From an uncultured Prevotellaceae bacterium (GTDB lineage: Bacteria > Bacteroidota > Bacteroidia > Bacteroidales > Bacteroidaceae), in the NCBI GenBank assembly GCA_946415705.1, contig CAMKTN010000030.1:1-33661 (forward strand): a DNA stretch of 33,661 nucleotides, written 5' to 3'. The translations under genes were made by a program, and so were the position numbers. Positions within the stretch are counted from its first letter, which is position 1. Each line of letters starts with the position of its first letter. This document shows, piece after piece, positions 16,157 through 24,661 of this stretch. The notes under the pieces were generated by a model, which searched no databases, was not told the origin of the DNA, and saw nothing but the letters and a program-made list of their open reading frames with translations.

Positions 16157-18760
16157 TTATCGATAGACCATCACGCGCAGGTTGCGCTCCACATCGGCTG
16201 CGGACAGTTTCGTGGCTACGGTGACGGCGTATTCCTCGCCGGGCAACAGGTCGAAGAAGTTGTCTGAGAAATGGTGGTCGGGGTCGCCGTCGAGGCTCAG
16301 GAAGACACCGCGGGCGTAGTTGTCCGTTGTTAATTGAATATGGATGACTGACTGGCCCACGTCTTCCTTGTAGGAGGGCAGACGATCGACCTTAGCATCA
16401 ATGTGAGCGGGTTGTAGCTTCAGGTCCTTGGGATAGACGAGGATGTAGTTGTTGGCGTATTTGTTGCTTTGACCATCGGGCATGAACTCGGCATGGATGA
16501 TGGCCTCGTTGGCCGTGAGCTTCGCCTCGTTCAGCCATTCTTGGGTGTTGACAGACCAGACATCCTTGACGCCGTTGGCAGCGACTTTCGCTTTTAGCAT
16601 TCTCCTTAGCACGCAGCGCTCGGAGTTGCGCAGCTCAATGGTCAGCTTGCCGCTGACGGGCGTGAGCCGGTCGTTGACGATGAAGAAATGGCATTTGCCG
16701 TCCTCCTTCTGGATGGGCGAGACAAGGATGTCGGCCATGGCGGAGCGGATCATGTAGTGTGCCGCCTTCCAACGGCCGTAGTAGTCGCGTGTGCTCCAAG
16801 ATGCCACCGGCCAGCAGTCGTTGTGCTGCCATAGCAGGGAGCCCCAGCAGTAGCCTTTGTCGCGGCGATGTGCCTCGACGGCCGTCTTCATGGCGTCGCC
16901 CTGCATGAGCTGGCCTACATAGAGGAGGGTGTCAAAGCCCGTCGGGCGACCGTATTCCGTAGTGAGGTATTTCTCGATGAGTGCGTTGGCATGTGCGCCG
17001 CCACGCTGGTGAGCCATCATCACGTCAGAGGTGATCTCCCAGTCCTTCGGGTCGGGGGCAAAGCGCTGTACGCTGGCCAGTTCGGGGAAGCTCTGTATGC
17101 CATACTCGCTGAAGAAGCGCGCGCGGAACTTATTATATTCGCTGATGGGCTTCTTCTCGTGCCATACTGCCCAGTAGTGGTAGTCGCCGCGCGTGCCATC
17201 CCTCGTGCCGTCTTCGGCCGTGAGGGGCGATGTGGACCGATAGGGCGTCTGCGGGGCATATTCACTCACCACCTCGGGCAACGTCTTCAGGAAGAGCGCC
17301 TTGTACTCCTCCCATATTCGTTCGGCCAGCTCCTTGCTACGGTCCTCGATGAGCTGCTTCCAGCCCCAGCACATCCATGCATCCAGCACCTCATTGTTCC
17401 CGCACCAAAGGGCGATGCAGGGGTGGTTGCGCAGGCGTCGTACGTTGTCGATGGCTTCCTGACGGATGTTCTCCAGGAGCGCACCTGTAGCGGGGTACAT
17501 GGCGCAGGCAAACATGAAGTCCTGCCATACGAGGATGCCGTTCTCGTCGCACAGCTCATAGAAGCGGTCGTCCTCAAAGACGCCACCGCCCCACACGCGC
17601 AACATATTCATGTTCACGTCCACGGCATCGGCGATGGTACGGCGATAGACGGAGTCCGTGACACGCGGCAAGAAGACGTCGCAGGGGATGTAGTTACCCC
17701 CTTTCATGAACACCTTCTCGCCATTGAGGGTGAAGTAGAATGCCTCGCCCTTCCCGTCGGCATCGGCCTCAAGATGGAGGCGGAGGGAGCGGAGGCCGAC
17801 CTTCGTTGATATAGGCTGCTGGCCTGTATCGATGCAGGTCTTCAGTACATAAAGATGCGGTTCGCCGAGGCCGTTGCACCACCACAGCTTCGGGTTCTTG
17901 ATGGTGTAGGGGAGGGTGACGTCGTTGGTGCCGCGATGAAGCCTGACCTTCTGTGTCGCCAGCTGGCGCCCTGATGCCGAATCGGTGACAGTGACGGTGG
18001 CCGTTGCGTCGTGGTCAGCTTCGATGGTCACGTGGTGCTGGATGACAGCGCGCTGGCGGCTGACCTCCTGCTGCTCCACGAAGACATCACGGATGATGGC
18101 GTCGTCCCATAGCGTGAGTACCACAGGGCGCCAGATGCCGAGGGTGAGGATGCGGGGTCCCCAGTCCCAGCCGTAGTGATAGCCAGCCTTACGGATGAAA
18201 GGCGAGAGCCGACGGTTCAGGAGACCACCGTTCTCACTCTGGTCGGAGGTGGCCTGGTATTCGTCGGGGTGTGCCTCCCATTTGGGCATATCTATCTTGA
18301 CGGGTGAATGGAGGCGGACGCGCAGGTAATTGTCGCCCACGCGGGTAAGTCCGGTGATCTCCACACGCCATGTCCGGAACATGTTGTCGGCCTTGAGGAT
18401 GAGCGAGTCGTTGAGATAGACATCAGCGTAGGTGTCAAGGCCGTAGAAAGTAAGTTCGCGATGGGTGCGCTGTTGCTGGGCTTCGGTGAGCGTGAAGTGC
18501 TTGTCGTAGAGCCAGTCCTCCTTGTCAATCCACTGGATGGCGCGTTCGTTCAGCCCGAAAAACGGGTCCTCGATTTCGCCGAGGGCCATGAGGTCCGTTT
18601 GCACGGTGCCGGGCACGGTGGCGGGGTGCCAGTTGCGAAGGCGCTCCTGGCGGAATGTCCAACCGCTGTTGAGGGTGATGGACTCTTGTGCCAGCAGCGT
18701 GAAGGCCGAAACAGCCATCAGGATGCTGACGAGACAGCGTTGTAGAATACGATTTTTCAT
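16157..18760 (-). CDS. Exported GH2 beta-mannosidase
   Basis: The 867-residue enzyme should release mannose from the non-reducing end of beta-mannosides, for example from mannans or N-glycans. The start at 18760 gives MKNRILQRCLVSILMAVSAF, a good signal peptide, so it is likely periplasmic. An ATG 25 codons further upstream would lie inside and beyond the promoter. The N-terminal domain has PGTVQTDLMALGEIEDPF and KAGYHYGWDWGPR, typical of beta-mannosidases. The catalytic TIM barrel has RVWGGGVFE, the acid/base in WCGNNE (Glu457) and the nucleophile in SEYGIQSFP (Glu552). The length fits the family. It is divergent from the kinase gene at 18893. Its stop touches the stop of the TPR gene, leaving no room for a separate terminator. 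Confidence 0.92.
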   Translation of the reverse strand: MKNRILQRCLVSILMAVSAFTLLAQESITLNSGWTFRQERLRNWHPATVPGTVQTDLMALGEIEDPFFGLNERAIQWIDKEDWLYDKHFTLTEAQQQRTHRELTFYGLDTYADVYLNDSLILKADNMFRTWRVEITGLTRVGDNYLRVRLHSPVKIDMPKWEAHPDEYQATSDQSENGGLLNRRLSPFIRKAGYHYGWDWGPRILTLGIWRPVVLTLWDDAIIRDVFVEQQEVSRQRAVIQHHVTIEADHDATATVTVTDSASGRQLATQKVRLHRGTNDVTLPYTIKNPKLWWCNGLGEPHLYVLKTCIDTGQQPISTKVGLRSLRLHLEADADGKGEAFYFTLNGEKVFMKGGNYIPCDVFLPRVTDSVYRRTIADAVDVNMNMLRVWGGGVFEDDRFYELCDENGILVWQDFMFACAMYPATGALLENIRQEAIDNVRRLRNHPCIALWCGNNEVLDAWMCWGWKQLIEDRSKELAERIWEEYKALFLKTLPEVVSEYAPQTPYRSTSPLTAEDGTRDGTRGDYHYWAVWHEKKPISEYNKFRARFFSEYGIQSFPELASVQRFAPDPKDWEITSDVMMAHQRGGAHANALIEKYLTTEYGRPTGFDTLLYVGQLMQGDAMKTAVEAHRRDKGYCWGSLLWQHNDCWPVASWSTRDYYGRWKAAHYMIRSAMADILVSPIQKEDGKCHFFIVNDRLTPVSGKLTIELRNSERCVLRRMLKAKVAANGVKDVWSVNTQEWLNEAKLTANEAIIHAEFMPDGQSNKYANNYILVYPKDLKLQPAHIDAKVDRLPSYKEDVGQSVIHIQLTTDNYARGVFLSLDGDPDHHFSDNFFDLLPGEEYAVTVATKLSAADVERNLRVMVYR

Positions 18761-18784
18761 AGTGGTTAGCGGTTGTTGATGGCA

Positions 18785-18792
18785 CAAAGATA
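18785..18792 (-). promoter_or_regulatory. TAnnTTTG -7 box of the beta-mannosidase gene
   Basis: On the minus strand TATCTTTG lies 24 bp upstream of the ATG at 18760. A TTTG lies about 23 bp further upstream, slightly more than the usual 19-21 bp. Confidence 0.65.
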
Positions 18793-18820
18793 GATAAAAA
18801 CAACGTTCGAGCCACCAAAA

Positions 18821-18855
18821 ACTTCCAACTTTCAACGCTCAACTCTCAACTTTTT
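18821..18855 (-). repeat. AGTTGAG-type heptad array between divergent promoters
   Basis: Read on the plus strand, the units are ACTTCCA, ACTTTCA, ACGCTCA, ACTCTCA and ACTTTTT. On the minus strand they are TGAGAGT-like heptads carrying TGA. The array ends 2 bp before the -7 box of the kinase gene and so covers its -33 region. Confidence 0.7.
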
Positions 18856-18857
18856 AC

Positions 18858-18865
18858 TACCTTTG
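18858..18865 (+). promoter_or_regulatory. TAnnTTTG -7 box of the kinase gene
   Basis: TACCTTTG lies 28 bp upstream of the ATG at 18893. The longer in-frame TTG start at 18863 would overlap this box, which supports the ATG at 18893. Confidence 0.7.
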
Positions 18866-18892
18866 CTGCCGGAAACGTTAAAAACAGACAAT

Positions 18893-20311
18893 ATGACACA
18901 GTATCTTGCAGTCGATTTGGGCGCTACCAGTGGGCGCACCGTTCTGGCATCGTTTGATGGTCAGCGTGTTGAGATGCGTGAGTACACGCGCTTTGAGAAT
19001 CCCCAGCTGCCGCTGGGAGGACATATCTACTGGGACCTTCCGCATTTGTATAACGAGGTGCTGCGCGCCTTGCGCAAGGTGAAAGCCGAGGGTGTGGAGC
19101 TGCAGAGCATCGGCATCGACACGTGGGGCTGCGACTTCGCCTTCTTCGGTCGCGACGGCCAGCTGCTGGGGCTCCCTCACTGCTACCGCGATCCGCACAC
19201 CGACGGCTCGATGGAGCTTTTCTTCGAGGAGCACATGCCCCAGGCCGAGGTGTATGCCCGCACGGGAATCCAGTTCATGCCTTTCAACTCGCTCTTCCAG
19301 CTTTATACGATGCGCCGCAACGGCTGCGAGGCGCTGGCCCATGCCGACAAGATCCTGTTCATCCCCGATGCGCTCATCTATATGCTCACCGGTGAGGCCG
19401 TGATGGAGAGCACCGTAGCCTCTACATCCCAGATGCTGAATCCCCAGACGGGTGATTTGGACGAGGAGCTGCTGAAGGCCATCGGCCTCACGCGCGACCG
19501 CTTCGGTCGTCTGGTGCAGCCCGGCGAGCGTGTGGGCGTGCTCTCCGCTCAGGTGCAGGAGGCCACGGGCCTCGGCGCCATCCCCGTCATTGCCGTGGGC
19601 AGCCACGACACCGCCTCGGCCGTTGCTGCCGTGCCCGCCACAGATGCCCATTTCGCCTATCTAAGTTGCGGCACCTGGAGCCTGCTGGGCGTAGAGTCCC
19701 CGACACCCATCATCAACAAGGACAGCTTCGCCGAGAACTTCACCAATGAGGGCGGCCTCGACCACACGACCCGCTTCTTGAAGAATATCACTGGGCTTTG
19801 GATCTTCGAGCAGTGCCGCAAGGAATGGGATGCAGAAGGTTCGGTGCCGAAGGATGTCAACGCGCTGAATGCACTGTGCATGCAATCCGGGTGTCAGAGT
19901 ATCATCTTCCCCGACGACCCGCGTTTCGCACATCCCGTTTCCATGACTGCTGCCATCCGCGACTATCTCACCGAGAGCGGACAGACGTTGCCCCAGACGC
20001 CCGCCGATTATGTGAGCATCATCTTCCGCTCGTTGGCCGCACGCTATCGTGGAGTCGTGGAGTCGCTGCGCAAGCTCACCTCCGTTGATATTCAACGCCT
20101 TCATGTTATCGGCGGCGGCTCGCGCAACGAATACCTGATGCAGTTCACGGCCGATGCCCTGCAGATGCCTGTCATCGCAGGTCCCCAGGAAGGCACGGCG
20201 CTGGGCAATGCCCTCGTGCAGGTGCGTGCTGCCGGATTGGTGGGTTCGCTCAAGGAAATGCGCGCCGTGATCAAGAACAGCATAGAACTTAAAACCTATT
20301 CACCGCGATGA
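18893..20311 (+). CDS. rhaB: Rhamnulokinase-type FGGY carbohydrate kinase
   Basis: The 472-residue cytoplasmic kinase should phosphorylate a ketose, most likely L-rhamnulose, with ATP. It has the FGGY N-terminal ATPase motif YLAVDLGATSGR and the conserved block SIGIDTWGCDFAFF. The likely catalytic Asp239 is in GSHDTASAVAA, followed by SCGTWSLLGVE and the adenosine-motif region HVIGGGSRNEYLMQFTADAL. Length and motifs match Bacteroidales RhaB. L-fuculokinase is closely similar and cannot be excluded by eye. No rhaA, rhaD, rhaT or fuc gene is nearby, so context does not settle the substrate. Its TGA overlaps the start of the NUDIX gene (ATGA), indicating translational coupling. Confidence 0.8.
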   Translation: MTQYLAVDLGATSGRTVLASFDGQRVEMREYTRFENPQLPLGGHIYWDLPHLYNEVLRALRKVKAEGVELQSIGIDTWGCDFAFFGRDGQLLGLPHCYRDPHTDGSMELFFEEHMPQAEVYARTGIQFMPFNSLFQLYTMRRNGCEALAHADKILFIPDALIYMLTGEAVMESTVASTSQMLNPQTGDLDEELLKAIGLTRDRFGRLVQPGERVGVLSAQVQEATGLGAIPVIAVGSHDTASAVAAVPATDAHFAYLSCGTWSLLGVESPTPIINKDSFAENFTNEGGLDHTTRFLKNITGLWIFEQCRKEWDAEGSVPKDVNALNALCMQSGCQSIIFPDDPRFAHPVSMTAAIRDYLTESGQTLPQTPADYVSIIFRSLAARYRGVVESLRKLTSVDIQRLHVIGGGSRNEYLMQFTADALQMPVIAGPQEGTALGNALVQVRAAGLVGSLKEMRAVIKNSIELKTYSPR

Positions 20312-20847
20312 AGAATATGGATTGGAAGACGCTGAAGAGCGAATATCTCTTCCGGCGTCCTTGGCTAACGGCACGACGCGATACGTGTGAGCTTCCCGAT
20401 GGTCGCATCAACGATGAATACTATGTGCTGGAGTACCCCACATGGGTGCATGTCGTGGCTATCACCAAGGAGGGTAAAATGGTGATCATCCGCCAGTACC
20501 GCCACGGCCTCGGCCGCACCTGTTACGAGATTGTGGCAGGCTGCGTCGAGGAGGGCGAGGATCCGCTGGTGGCCGCGAAGCGCGAGCTACAGGAGGAGAC
20601 GGGCTACACGGGCGGTGAATGGCGCGAGGTTCTGCAGTTCTCCTGCAATGCCAGTGCCATGAACAACATCACGCACAGCTATCTGGCTGTCGGCGTGGAG
20701 CAGACAGATGGCCAGCACTTGGACGCTACCGAAGATATTGAAATCTACACCTTCACGCCCGACGAGGTGAAGGACATGCTCCGCCGTGGCGAATTCATGC
20801 AGGCCTCCATGCTGGCGGCTCTTTACAAGTATTTTTCCGGACTTTGA
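20308..20847 (+). CDS. NUDIX hydrolase, ADP-ribose pyrophosphatase-like
   Basis: The 179-residue protein contains a perfect Nudix box, GCVEEGEDPLVAAKRELQEE followed by TGY (pattern G-x5-E-x7-REUxEExGU), which binds magnesium and hydrolyses nucleoside diphosphates linked to another moiety. The preceding segment VIIRQYRHGLGRTCYEIVAG resembles ADP-sugar and ADP-ribose pyrophosphatases. The start overlaps the kinase stop by 4 bp, so the two are cotranscribed and translationally coupled. The coupling could mean it acts on a nucleotide-linked product related to the kinase's metabolism, but this is inference and the substrate cannot be read from the sequence. Confidence 0.88.
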   Translation: MKNMDWKTLKSEYLFRRPWLTARRDTCELPDGRINDEYYVLEYPTWVHVVAITKEGKMVIIRQYRHGLGRTCYEIVAGCVEEGEDPLVAAKRELQEETGYTGGEWREVLQFSCNASAMNNITHSYLAVGVEQTDGQHLDATEDIEIYTFTPDEVKDMLRRGEFMQASMLAALYKYFSGL

Positions 20848-20856
20848 GGCTTTCGT

Positions 20857-21888
20857 TTAAGAAAGCACCACGTTGATGGGTTGTCCCGCCATGAAGGCCT
20901 GCAGGTTGGCCGTGGCGGTGGCGATTAGCCGCTCGCGTGCCTCGCGTGTTGCCCATGCGATGTGCGGCGTGAGATAGCAGCGCGGTGCTGTGAGCAACGG
21001 GTTGTCGGCGGCAGGTGGCTCGGTGGAGAGCACGTCGGCACAGTAGGCTGTGAGGTGTCCAGCGTGCAGGGCCGCCGCTACGTCCTGCTCGTTTACCAGC
21101 GGGCCGCGGCCCGTGTTGATGAGAATGGCCGTGGGTTTCATCATCGCCAGCGTCCTGGCATTGATCATCTCGCGGGTCTCAGGGGTCAAGGGGCAGTGCA
21201 GCGTAAGCACGTCGGACTCGCGTAGCACGGTCTCCCACGACGCCTTCGTGATGCTTGGCGCCAGGGATTCTTGTGCGCGACTTGTCATGGCCAACACGCG
21301 CATGCCAAAGGCCAGCGCGATGGCGGCGACGGCCTGTCCGATATTTCCCAGGCCATAGATGCCGATGGTCTTGCCGGCCAGCTCCGTGAGGGGCGTGTCC
21401 ATCCATAGGAAGTCGGGGGTTTGGGACCAGCGGGAGGGGGAGACCGCCGCTGACGCGACGGGCACGGTGGCGTTGGCGGTGCTTTCTGCGGGCGCGGTGG
21501 CGTTGGCGGCGGCGTAGTGAGCGACGCGGTTGGTGATGTTGAGAAGGTGCGCGAAGACCAGCTGGGCCACGGACGCGGTGCTGTAGGCCGGGATGTTCGT
21601 GACCGTGATGCCTCGTCGGCGGGCCGCCTCGCCATCCACGACGTTGTAGCCTGTGGCCAGCACGCCGATATAGCGCAGATGGGGGAGGGCTTCGATGACT
21701 TCAGCCGTCATCAACACTTTGTTTGTGAACACGGCCTCCGCCTCACGGCAGCGGGCGATGGTCTCCTCGCTGCGTGTACGTTCATAGACGGTGAGCTGCG
21801 CCCCTGCCGTTCCCAATGCAGTCTCCAAAGACTTCCATGACAAGTCCTGCTGTGTGACGGTGTAGCCGTCCAAAATCACTATCTTCAT
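20857..21888 (-). CDS. D-2-hydroxyacid dehydrogenase (glycerate dehydrogenase-like)
   Basis: The 343-residue NAD(P)-dependent enzyme interconverts a D-2-hydroxyacid and its 2-oxoacid; the closest look is to D-glycerate dehydrogenase (hydroxypyruvate reductase). Key features are the substrate-domain motif GVLATGYNVVD, the Rossmann motif GLGNIG at 179-184, NTGRGPLVN with Arg261, Glu290, and His309 in LTPHIAW. The start is the ATG at 21888; the longer frame would run across the promoter. Residues about 127-150 form an Ala/Thr/Val-rich insert that relatives lack, as I remember them. It is encoded by a 30-bp GC-rich repeat plus a local 19-bp duplication. The gene is divergent from the AICAR formyltransferase gene. 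A 6-bp hairpin (GCTTTC/GAAAGC) at 20849-20866 lies at its stop, shared with the NUDIX gene end; it has no T-tract. Confidence 0.85.
   Translation of the reverse strand: MKIVILDGYTVTQQDLSWKSLETALGTAGAQLTVYERTRSEETIARCREAEAVFTNKVLMTAEVIEALPHLRYIGVLATGYNVVDGEAARRRGITVTNIPAYSTASVAQLVFAHLLNITNRVAHYAAANATAPAESTANATVPVASAAVSPSRWSQTPDFLWMDTPLTELAGKTIGIYGLGNIGQAVAAIALAFGMRVLAMTSRAQESLAPSITKASWETVLRESDVLTLHCPLTPETREMINARTLAMMKPTAILINTGRGPLVNEQDVAAALHAGHLTAYCADVLSTEPPAADNPLLTAPRCYLTPHIAWATREARERLIATATANLQAFMAGQPINVVLS
21442..21509. repeat. 30-bp GC-rich repeat plus local duplication in the dehydrogenase gene
   Basis: Bases 21442-21471 match 13941-13970 at 28 of 30 positions. In addition, 21461-21479 and 21491-21509 are an 18/19 direct repeat exactly 30 bp apart. 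Together they encode the odd Ala/Thr-rich insert of the dehydrogenase, read on the minus strand. Confidence 0.8.
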
Positions 21889-21915
21889 TCTTCTCCCATT
21901 CTTTGTTTTGCGCGG

Positions 21916-21923
21916 CAAAGTTA
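21916..21923 (-). promoter_or_regulatory. TAnnTTTG -7 box of the dehydrogenase gene
   Basis: On the minus strand TAACTTTG lies 27 bp upstream of the ATG at 21888, which supports that start. No clear -33 element was seen. Confidence 0.6.
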
Positions 21924-21965
21924 ATGTTTTTCTGTGAAAACGTAGTTCCATTGCGAAAAAAAACG

Positions 21966-21973
21966 TACCTTTG
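21966..21973 (+). promoter_or_regulatory. TAnnTTTG -7 box of the AICAR formyltransferase gene
   Basis: TACCTTTG lies 33 bp upstream of the ATG at 22007. No TTTG is found at the expected -33 distance. Confidence 0.6.
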
Positions 21974-22006
21974 CCACGGAAATAAGCTACACACAAAAAC
22001 AACGAT

Positions 22007-23191
22007 ATGAACGAACTACAGCTCAAGTATGGGTGCAACCCGAACCAGAAGCCGTCGCGCATCTTTATGGCCGATGGCAGTGAACTACCTATAGAGGTGC
22101 TCAGCGGGCGCCCGGGTTATATCAACTTCCTCGATGCACTGAATGCCTGGCAGCTGGTGCGCGAACTGAAGGAGGCTACGGGCCTGCCTGCAGCGGCTTC
22201 CTTCAAGCATGTGTCGCCCGCCGGTGCTGCCGTGGGGCTGCCGATGAGCGATACGCTTCGCAAGATATATTGGGTCGATGATGTGCCGTTTGAACTGACG
22301 CCCATCGCCACGGCCTATGCGCGTGCACGTGGTGCCGACCGCATGAGCTCCTACGGTGATTTCATTGCCTTGAGTGACACCTGCGACGAGGCCACGGCGC
22401 TGCTCATCAAGCGCGAAGTCTCGGACGGCGTAATAGCTCCCGACTACACGCCTGCCGCCCTGCAGATCCTCCAGGAGAAGCGCAAGGGCACCTATAACGT
22501 CATCAAGATTGACACGGCCTATCGCCCCGAGCCCGTTGAGCGCAAGCAGGTGTTCGGTATCACCTTTGAACAGGGCCGCAACGAAATCCGCCTGGACGAC
22601 CCCGCGCTCTTCGAGAACATTCCCACGCAAAACAAGACATTCCCCGCCGAGGCGCGCCGCGACCTCATGATCGCCCTCATCACGCTGAAATACACGCAGT
22701 CCAATTCCGTGTGCTATGTCAAGGACGGTCAGGCCATCGGCATCGGTGCCGGTCAGCAGAGCCGCATCCATTGCACACGACTGGCTGGCCAGAAGGCTGA
22801 CATCTGGTGGTTGCGCCAGCACCCGAAGGTGATGGCATTGCCTTTTGTCCCCGGCATCCGTCGTGCCGACCGCGACAACACCATCGACATCTACATCTCC
22901 GATGACCACGATGACGTGCTGGCCGACGGTGTCTGGCAGCAGTTCTTCACCGAGTGCCCCGCACCACTGACACGCGAGGAGAAGGCGGCTTGGATTGCGC
23001 AGAACCGCGGTGTGTGCCTGGGCAGCGACGCCTTCTTCCCCTTCGGCGACAATATCGAGCGGGCGCATAAGAGCGGCGTGGAGTATGTGGCACAGGCAGG
23101 CGGCAGTGTCCGCGATGACCATGTCATTGCCTCCTGTGACAAATATGGCATCGCCATGGCGTTCACAGGCGTGAGACTGTTCCACCATTAA
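22007..23191 (+). CDS. Stand-alone AICAR formyltransferase
   Basis: The 394-residue cytoplasmic enzyme corresponds to the C-terminal AICAR transformylase domain of PurH, without the N-terminal IMP cyclohydrolase domain. It should transfer a formyl group from 10-formyltetrahydrofolate to AICAR in purine synthesis. The start LQLKYGCNPNQKPS is a natural beginning for this domain. The catalytic Lys-His pair is in SFKHVSPAGAAVG (Lys67, His68). DIWWLRQHPKV and SDAFFPFGDNIE are further conserved blocks. Such stand-alone forms exist in Bacteroidetes and some Firmicutes. IMP cyclohydrolase must be supplied by a gene elsewhere, possibly a full-length PurH. The gene has its own promoter box and is followed by a heptad array and a small basic ORF. 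Confidence 0.88.
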   Translation: MNELQLKYGCNPNQKPSRIFMADGSELPIEVLSGRPGYINFLDALNAWQLVRELKEATGLPAAASFKHVSPAGAAVGLPMSDTLRKIYWVDDVPFELTPIATAYARARGADRMSSYGDFIALSDTCDEATALLIKREVSDGVIAPDYTPAALQILQEKRKGTYNVIKIDTAYRPEPVERKQVFGITFEQGRNEIRLDDPALFENIPTQNKTFPAEARRDLMIALITLKYTQSNSVCYVKDGQAIGIGAGQQSRIHCTRLAGQKADIWWLRQHPKVMALPFVPGIRRADRDNTIDIYISDDHDDVLADGVWQQFFTECPAPLTREEKAAWIAQNRGVCLGSDAFFPFGDNIERAHKSGVEYVAQAGGSVRDDHVIASCDKYGIAMAFTGVRLFHH

Positions 23192-23194
23192 GAA

Positions 23195-23222
23195 AATTGA
23201 GAATTGAGAATTGATAATTGAG
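23195..23222 (+). repeat. AATTGAR heptad array, 4 units
   Basis: AATTGAG, AATTGAG, AATTGAT and AATTGAG are followed by AGTTATG, whose ATG is the start codon of the next small ORF. The array fills the gap between the AICAR formyltransferase stop and that start. Confidence 0.85.
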
Positions 23223-23226
23223 AGTT

Positions 23227-23430
23227 ATGAGTAATTTTGGCGGTGACGACATCGATAAGGTGATTCTCGAAGGAGTCACCTTTAAGAAGGCAAGCAATAA
23301 GCCCAAGGCTGATCCCGGGAAGGTGAAGACCAAGGCTAAGAAAAAGAGCTACATCACCGGTGCTCACGGCAGTGCCTCGGCCAAGAAGAAGGCCGACATC
23401 CGCCGTGCGCGTGCCAATCGTCATAAGTGA
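23227..23430 (+). CDS. Small basic hypothetical protein
   Basis: A 67-residue ORF with an acidic-hydrophobic start (SNFGGDDIDKVILEGVTF) and a strongly basic rest (KKASNKPKADPGKVKTKAKK..., ending ADIRRARANRHK). No signal peptide, membrane segment or known domain is visible. The basic, Gly/Ser-containing tail suggests binding to nucleic acid or the ribosome, but this is only composition. The ATG at 23227 is preferred to a TTG at 23218 inside the heptad array. It may be cotranscribed with the formyltransferase. It converges with obg, with a 15-bp gap. Confidence 0.6.
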   Translation: MSNFGGDDIDKVILEGVTFKKASNKPKADPGKVKTKAKKKSYITGAHGSASAKKKADIRRARANRHK

Positions 23431-23445
23431 TGGTGAGGCGCGGAG

Positions 23446-24615
23446 CTATTCGAGGTCGATGATCTCCATGTCATCGAAGTCTTCCAGCTCGTCGAGGTCG
23501 TCGATGTCCTCGTCGTCCACGAAGATGAGTTCCTGATCTTCGCCTTCATCCGTCATCTCAGCTTGCAAATAGGAGAGGTCCTTGTCGCGATGCACCATCG
23601 CAGCGGCATGGGCCTCTTGCCGTTCGGCGGTGTCCAGCTGTTGCCACAGGATGTCCTTGAGCTGGGTGATATGGAAGCCTGTGACGGACGAGATGAAGAT
23701 GTGCGGCAGGTCTGTGGGCAGATCGTCGCTGAGCATCTGCATCAGTTCCTCGTCGAGGAGGTCGGCCTTGGTGATGGCCAGCACGCGCTGCTTGTTGAGG
23801 AGCTCGGGGTTGTAGTTGGTGAGTTCCCTGAGGAGCACCTCGTAGTCGCGCCGTATGTCGTCGGTGTCGCCGGGAATCATGAACAGGAGCAGCGCGTTGC
23901 GCTCGATATGCCGGAGGAAGCGCAGCCCGAGGCCCTTGCCCTCGCTGGCACCCTCGATGATGCCGGGGATGTCCGCGATGACGAAGGAGCGGTTGTCGCG
24001 GTAGCTGACCACGCCCACGGAAGGCTCCAGCGTCGTGAAGGGGTAGCCCGCAATCTTGGGGTGTGCCGAGCTGATGGCGTTCACGAGCGTGCTCTTGCCC
24101 GCATTGGGGAAACCCACGAGGCCCACGTCGGCCAGCATCTTCAGCTCCATAATGACGGTGAGCTCCTGCATGGGCTCGCCGGGTTGTGCGAAGCGGGGTG
24201 CCTGGTTGGTCGAAGTGGCGAAGTGCTTGTTGCCCATGCCGCCGCGGCCTCCGCGCAGGAGCATGACGACCTGACCGTCCTCGGTGACGTCGCAGATGAA
24301 GCGCCCCGTCTCGGCGTCATAGACCACGGTGCCGCAGGGCACGTCGATATAGCGGTCCTCGCCGTCGGCACCGTGACTGCCGTTCTTGCCTCCCGCGCCG
24401 CCGTGGCCGGCGAAGATATGTCGGTCGTAGCGCAGGTGCAACAATGTCCAGTAGTTATGGTTGCCGCGCAGATAGACGTGGCCTCCGCGGCCGCCGTCGC
24501 CGCCGTCGGGACCTCCGTTGGGCACATATTTGGCACGGTGCATGTGCATGGAACCGCGCCCGCCCTTGCCGGAACGACACACGATCTTGACGTAATCTAT
24601 GAAGTTTGTTTCCAT
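23446..24615 (-). CDS. obg: Obg GTPase
   Basis: Obg is an essential GTPase in large ribosomal subunit assembly and the stringent response. This 389-residue protein has the glycine-rich Obg fold at 1-158 ([43 protein letters not shown]). The G domain follows: P-loop GFPNAGKS at 168-175, switch threonines in [12 protein letters not shown] at 215-218 and a TKADL guanine motif. The C-terminal tail is very acidic ([18 protein letters not shown]), as is common in this family. The true start is METNFIDYV at 24615; the frame remains open upstream through the 9-bp repeat but has no support. It lies downstream of nnr on the same strand, 38 bp away, and is probably cotranscribed with it. Confidence 0.95.
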   Translation of the reverse strand: METNFIDYVKIVCRSGKGGRGSMHMHRAKYVPNGGPDGGDGGRGGHVYLRGNHNYWTLLHLRYDRHIFAGHGGAGGKNGSHGADGEDRYIDVPCGTVVYDAETGRFICDVTEDGQVVMLLRGGRGGMGNKHFATSTNQAPRFAQPGEPMQELTVIMELKMLADVGLVGFPNAGKSTLVNAISSAHPKIAGYPFTTLEPSVGVVSYRDNRSFVIADIPGIIEGASEGKGLGLRFLRHIERNALLLFMIPGDTDDIRRDYEVLLRELTNYNPELLNKQRVLAITKADLLDEELMQMLSDDLPTDLPHIFISSVTGFHITQLKDILWQQLDTAERQEAHAAAMVHRDKDLSYLQAEMTDEGEDQELIFVDDEDIDDLDELEDFDDMEIIDLE

Positions 24616-24634
24616 TGTTGAAGAGGTAATAGGT

Positions 24635-24661
24635 CTAATGGGCCTTATGGGGCTTATGGGG
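24635..24661 (-). repeat. 9-bp tandem array at the nnr-obg junction
   Basis: Three 9-bp units, CTAATGGGC, CTTATGGGG and CTTATGGGG (CCCCATAAG on the coding strand). The nnr stop codon TAA is inside a unit, and the array fills most of the spacer before obg. Confidence 0.75.

Noticed and set aside
18893..20847. Complete rhamnose utilisation operon
   Set aside because: Only the kinase and a NUDIX hydrolase are present; no isomerase, aldolase, transporter or regulator gene is adjacent.
20849..20866. Bidirectional terminator between the NUDIX and dehydrogenase genes
   Set aside because: GCTTTC/GAAAGC is only a 6-bp stem, overlaps the dehydrogenase stop codon and has no T-tract on either side; too weak to call.
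22085..23188. Minus-strand open frame of 367 codons
   Set aside because: Antisense shadow of the AICAR formyltransferase gene, whose catalytic motifs are intact.
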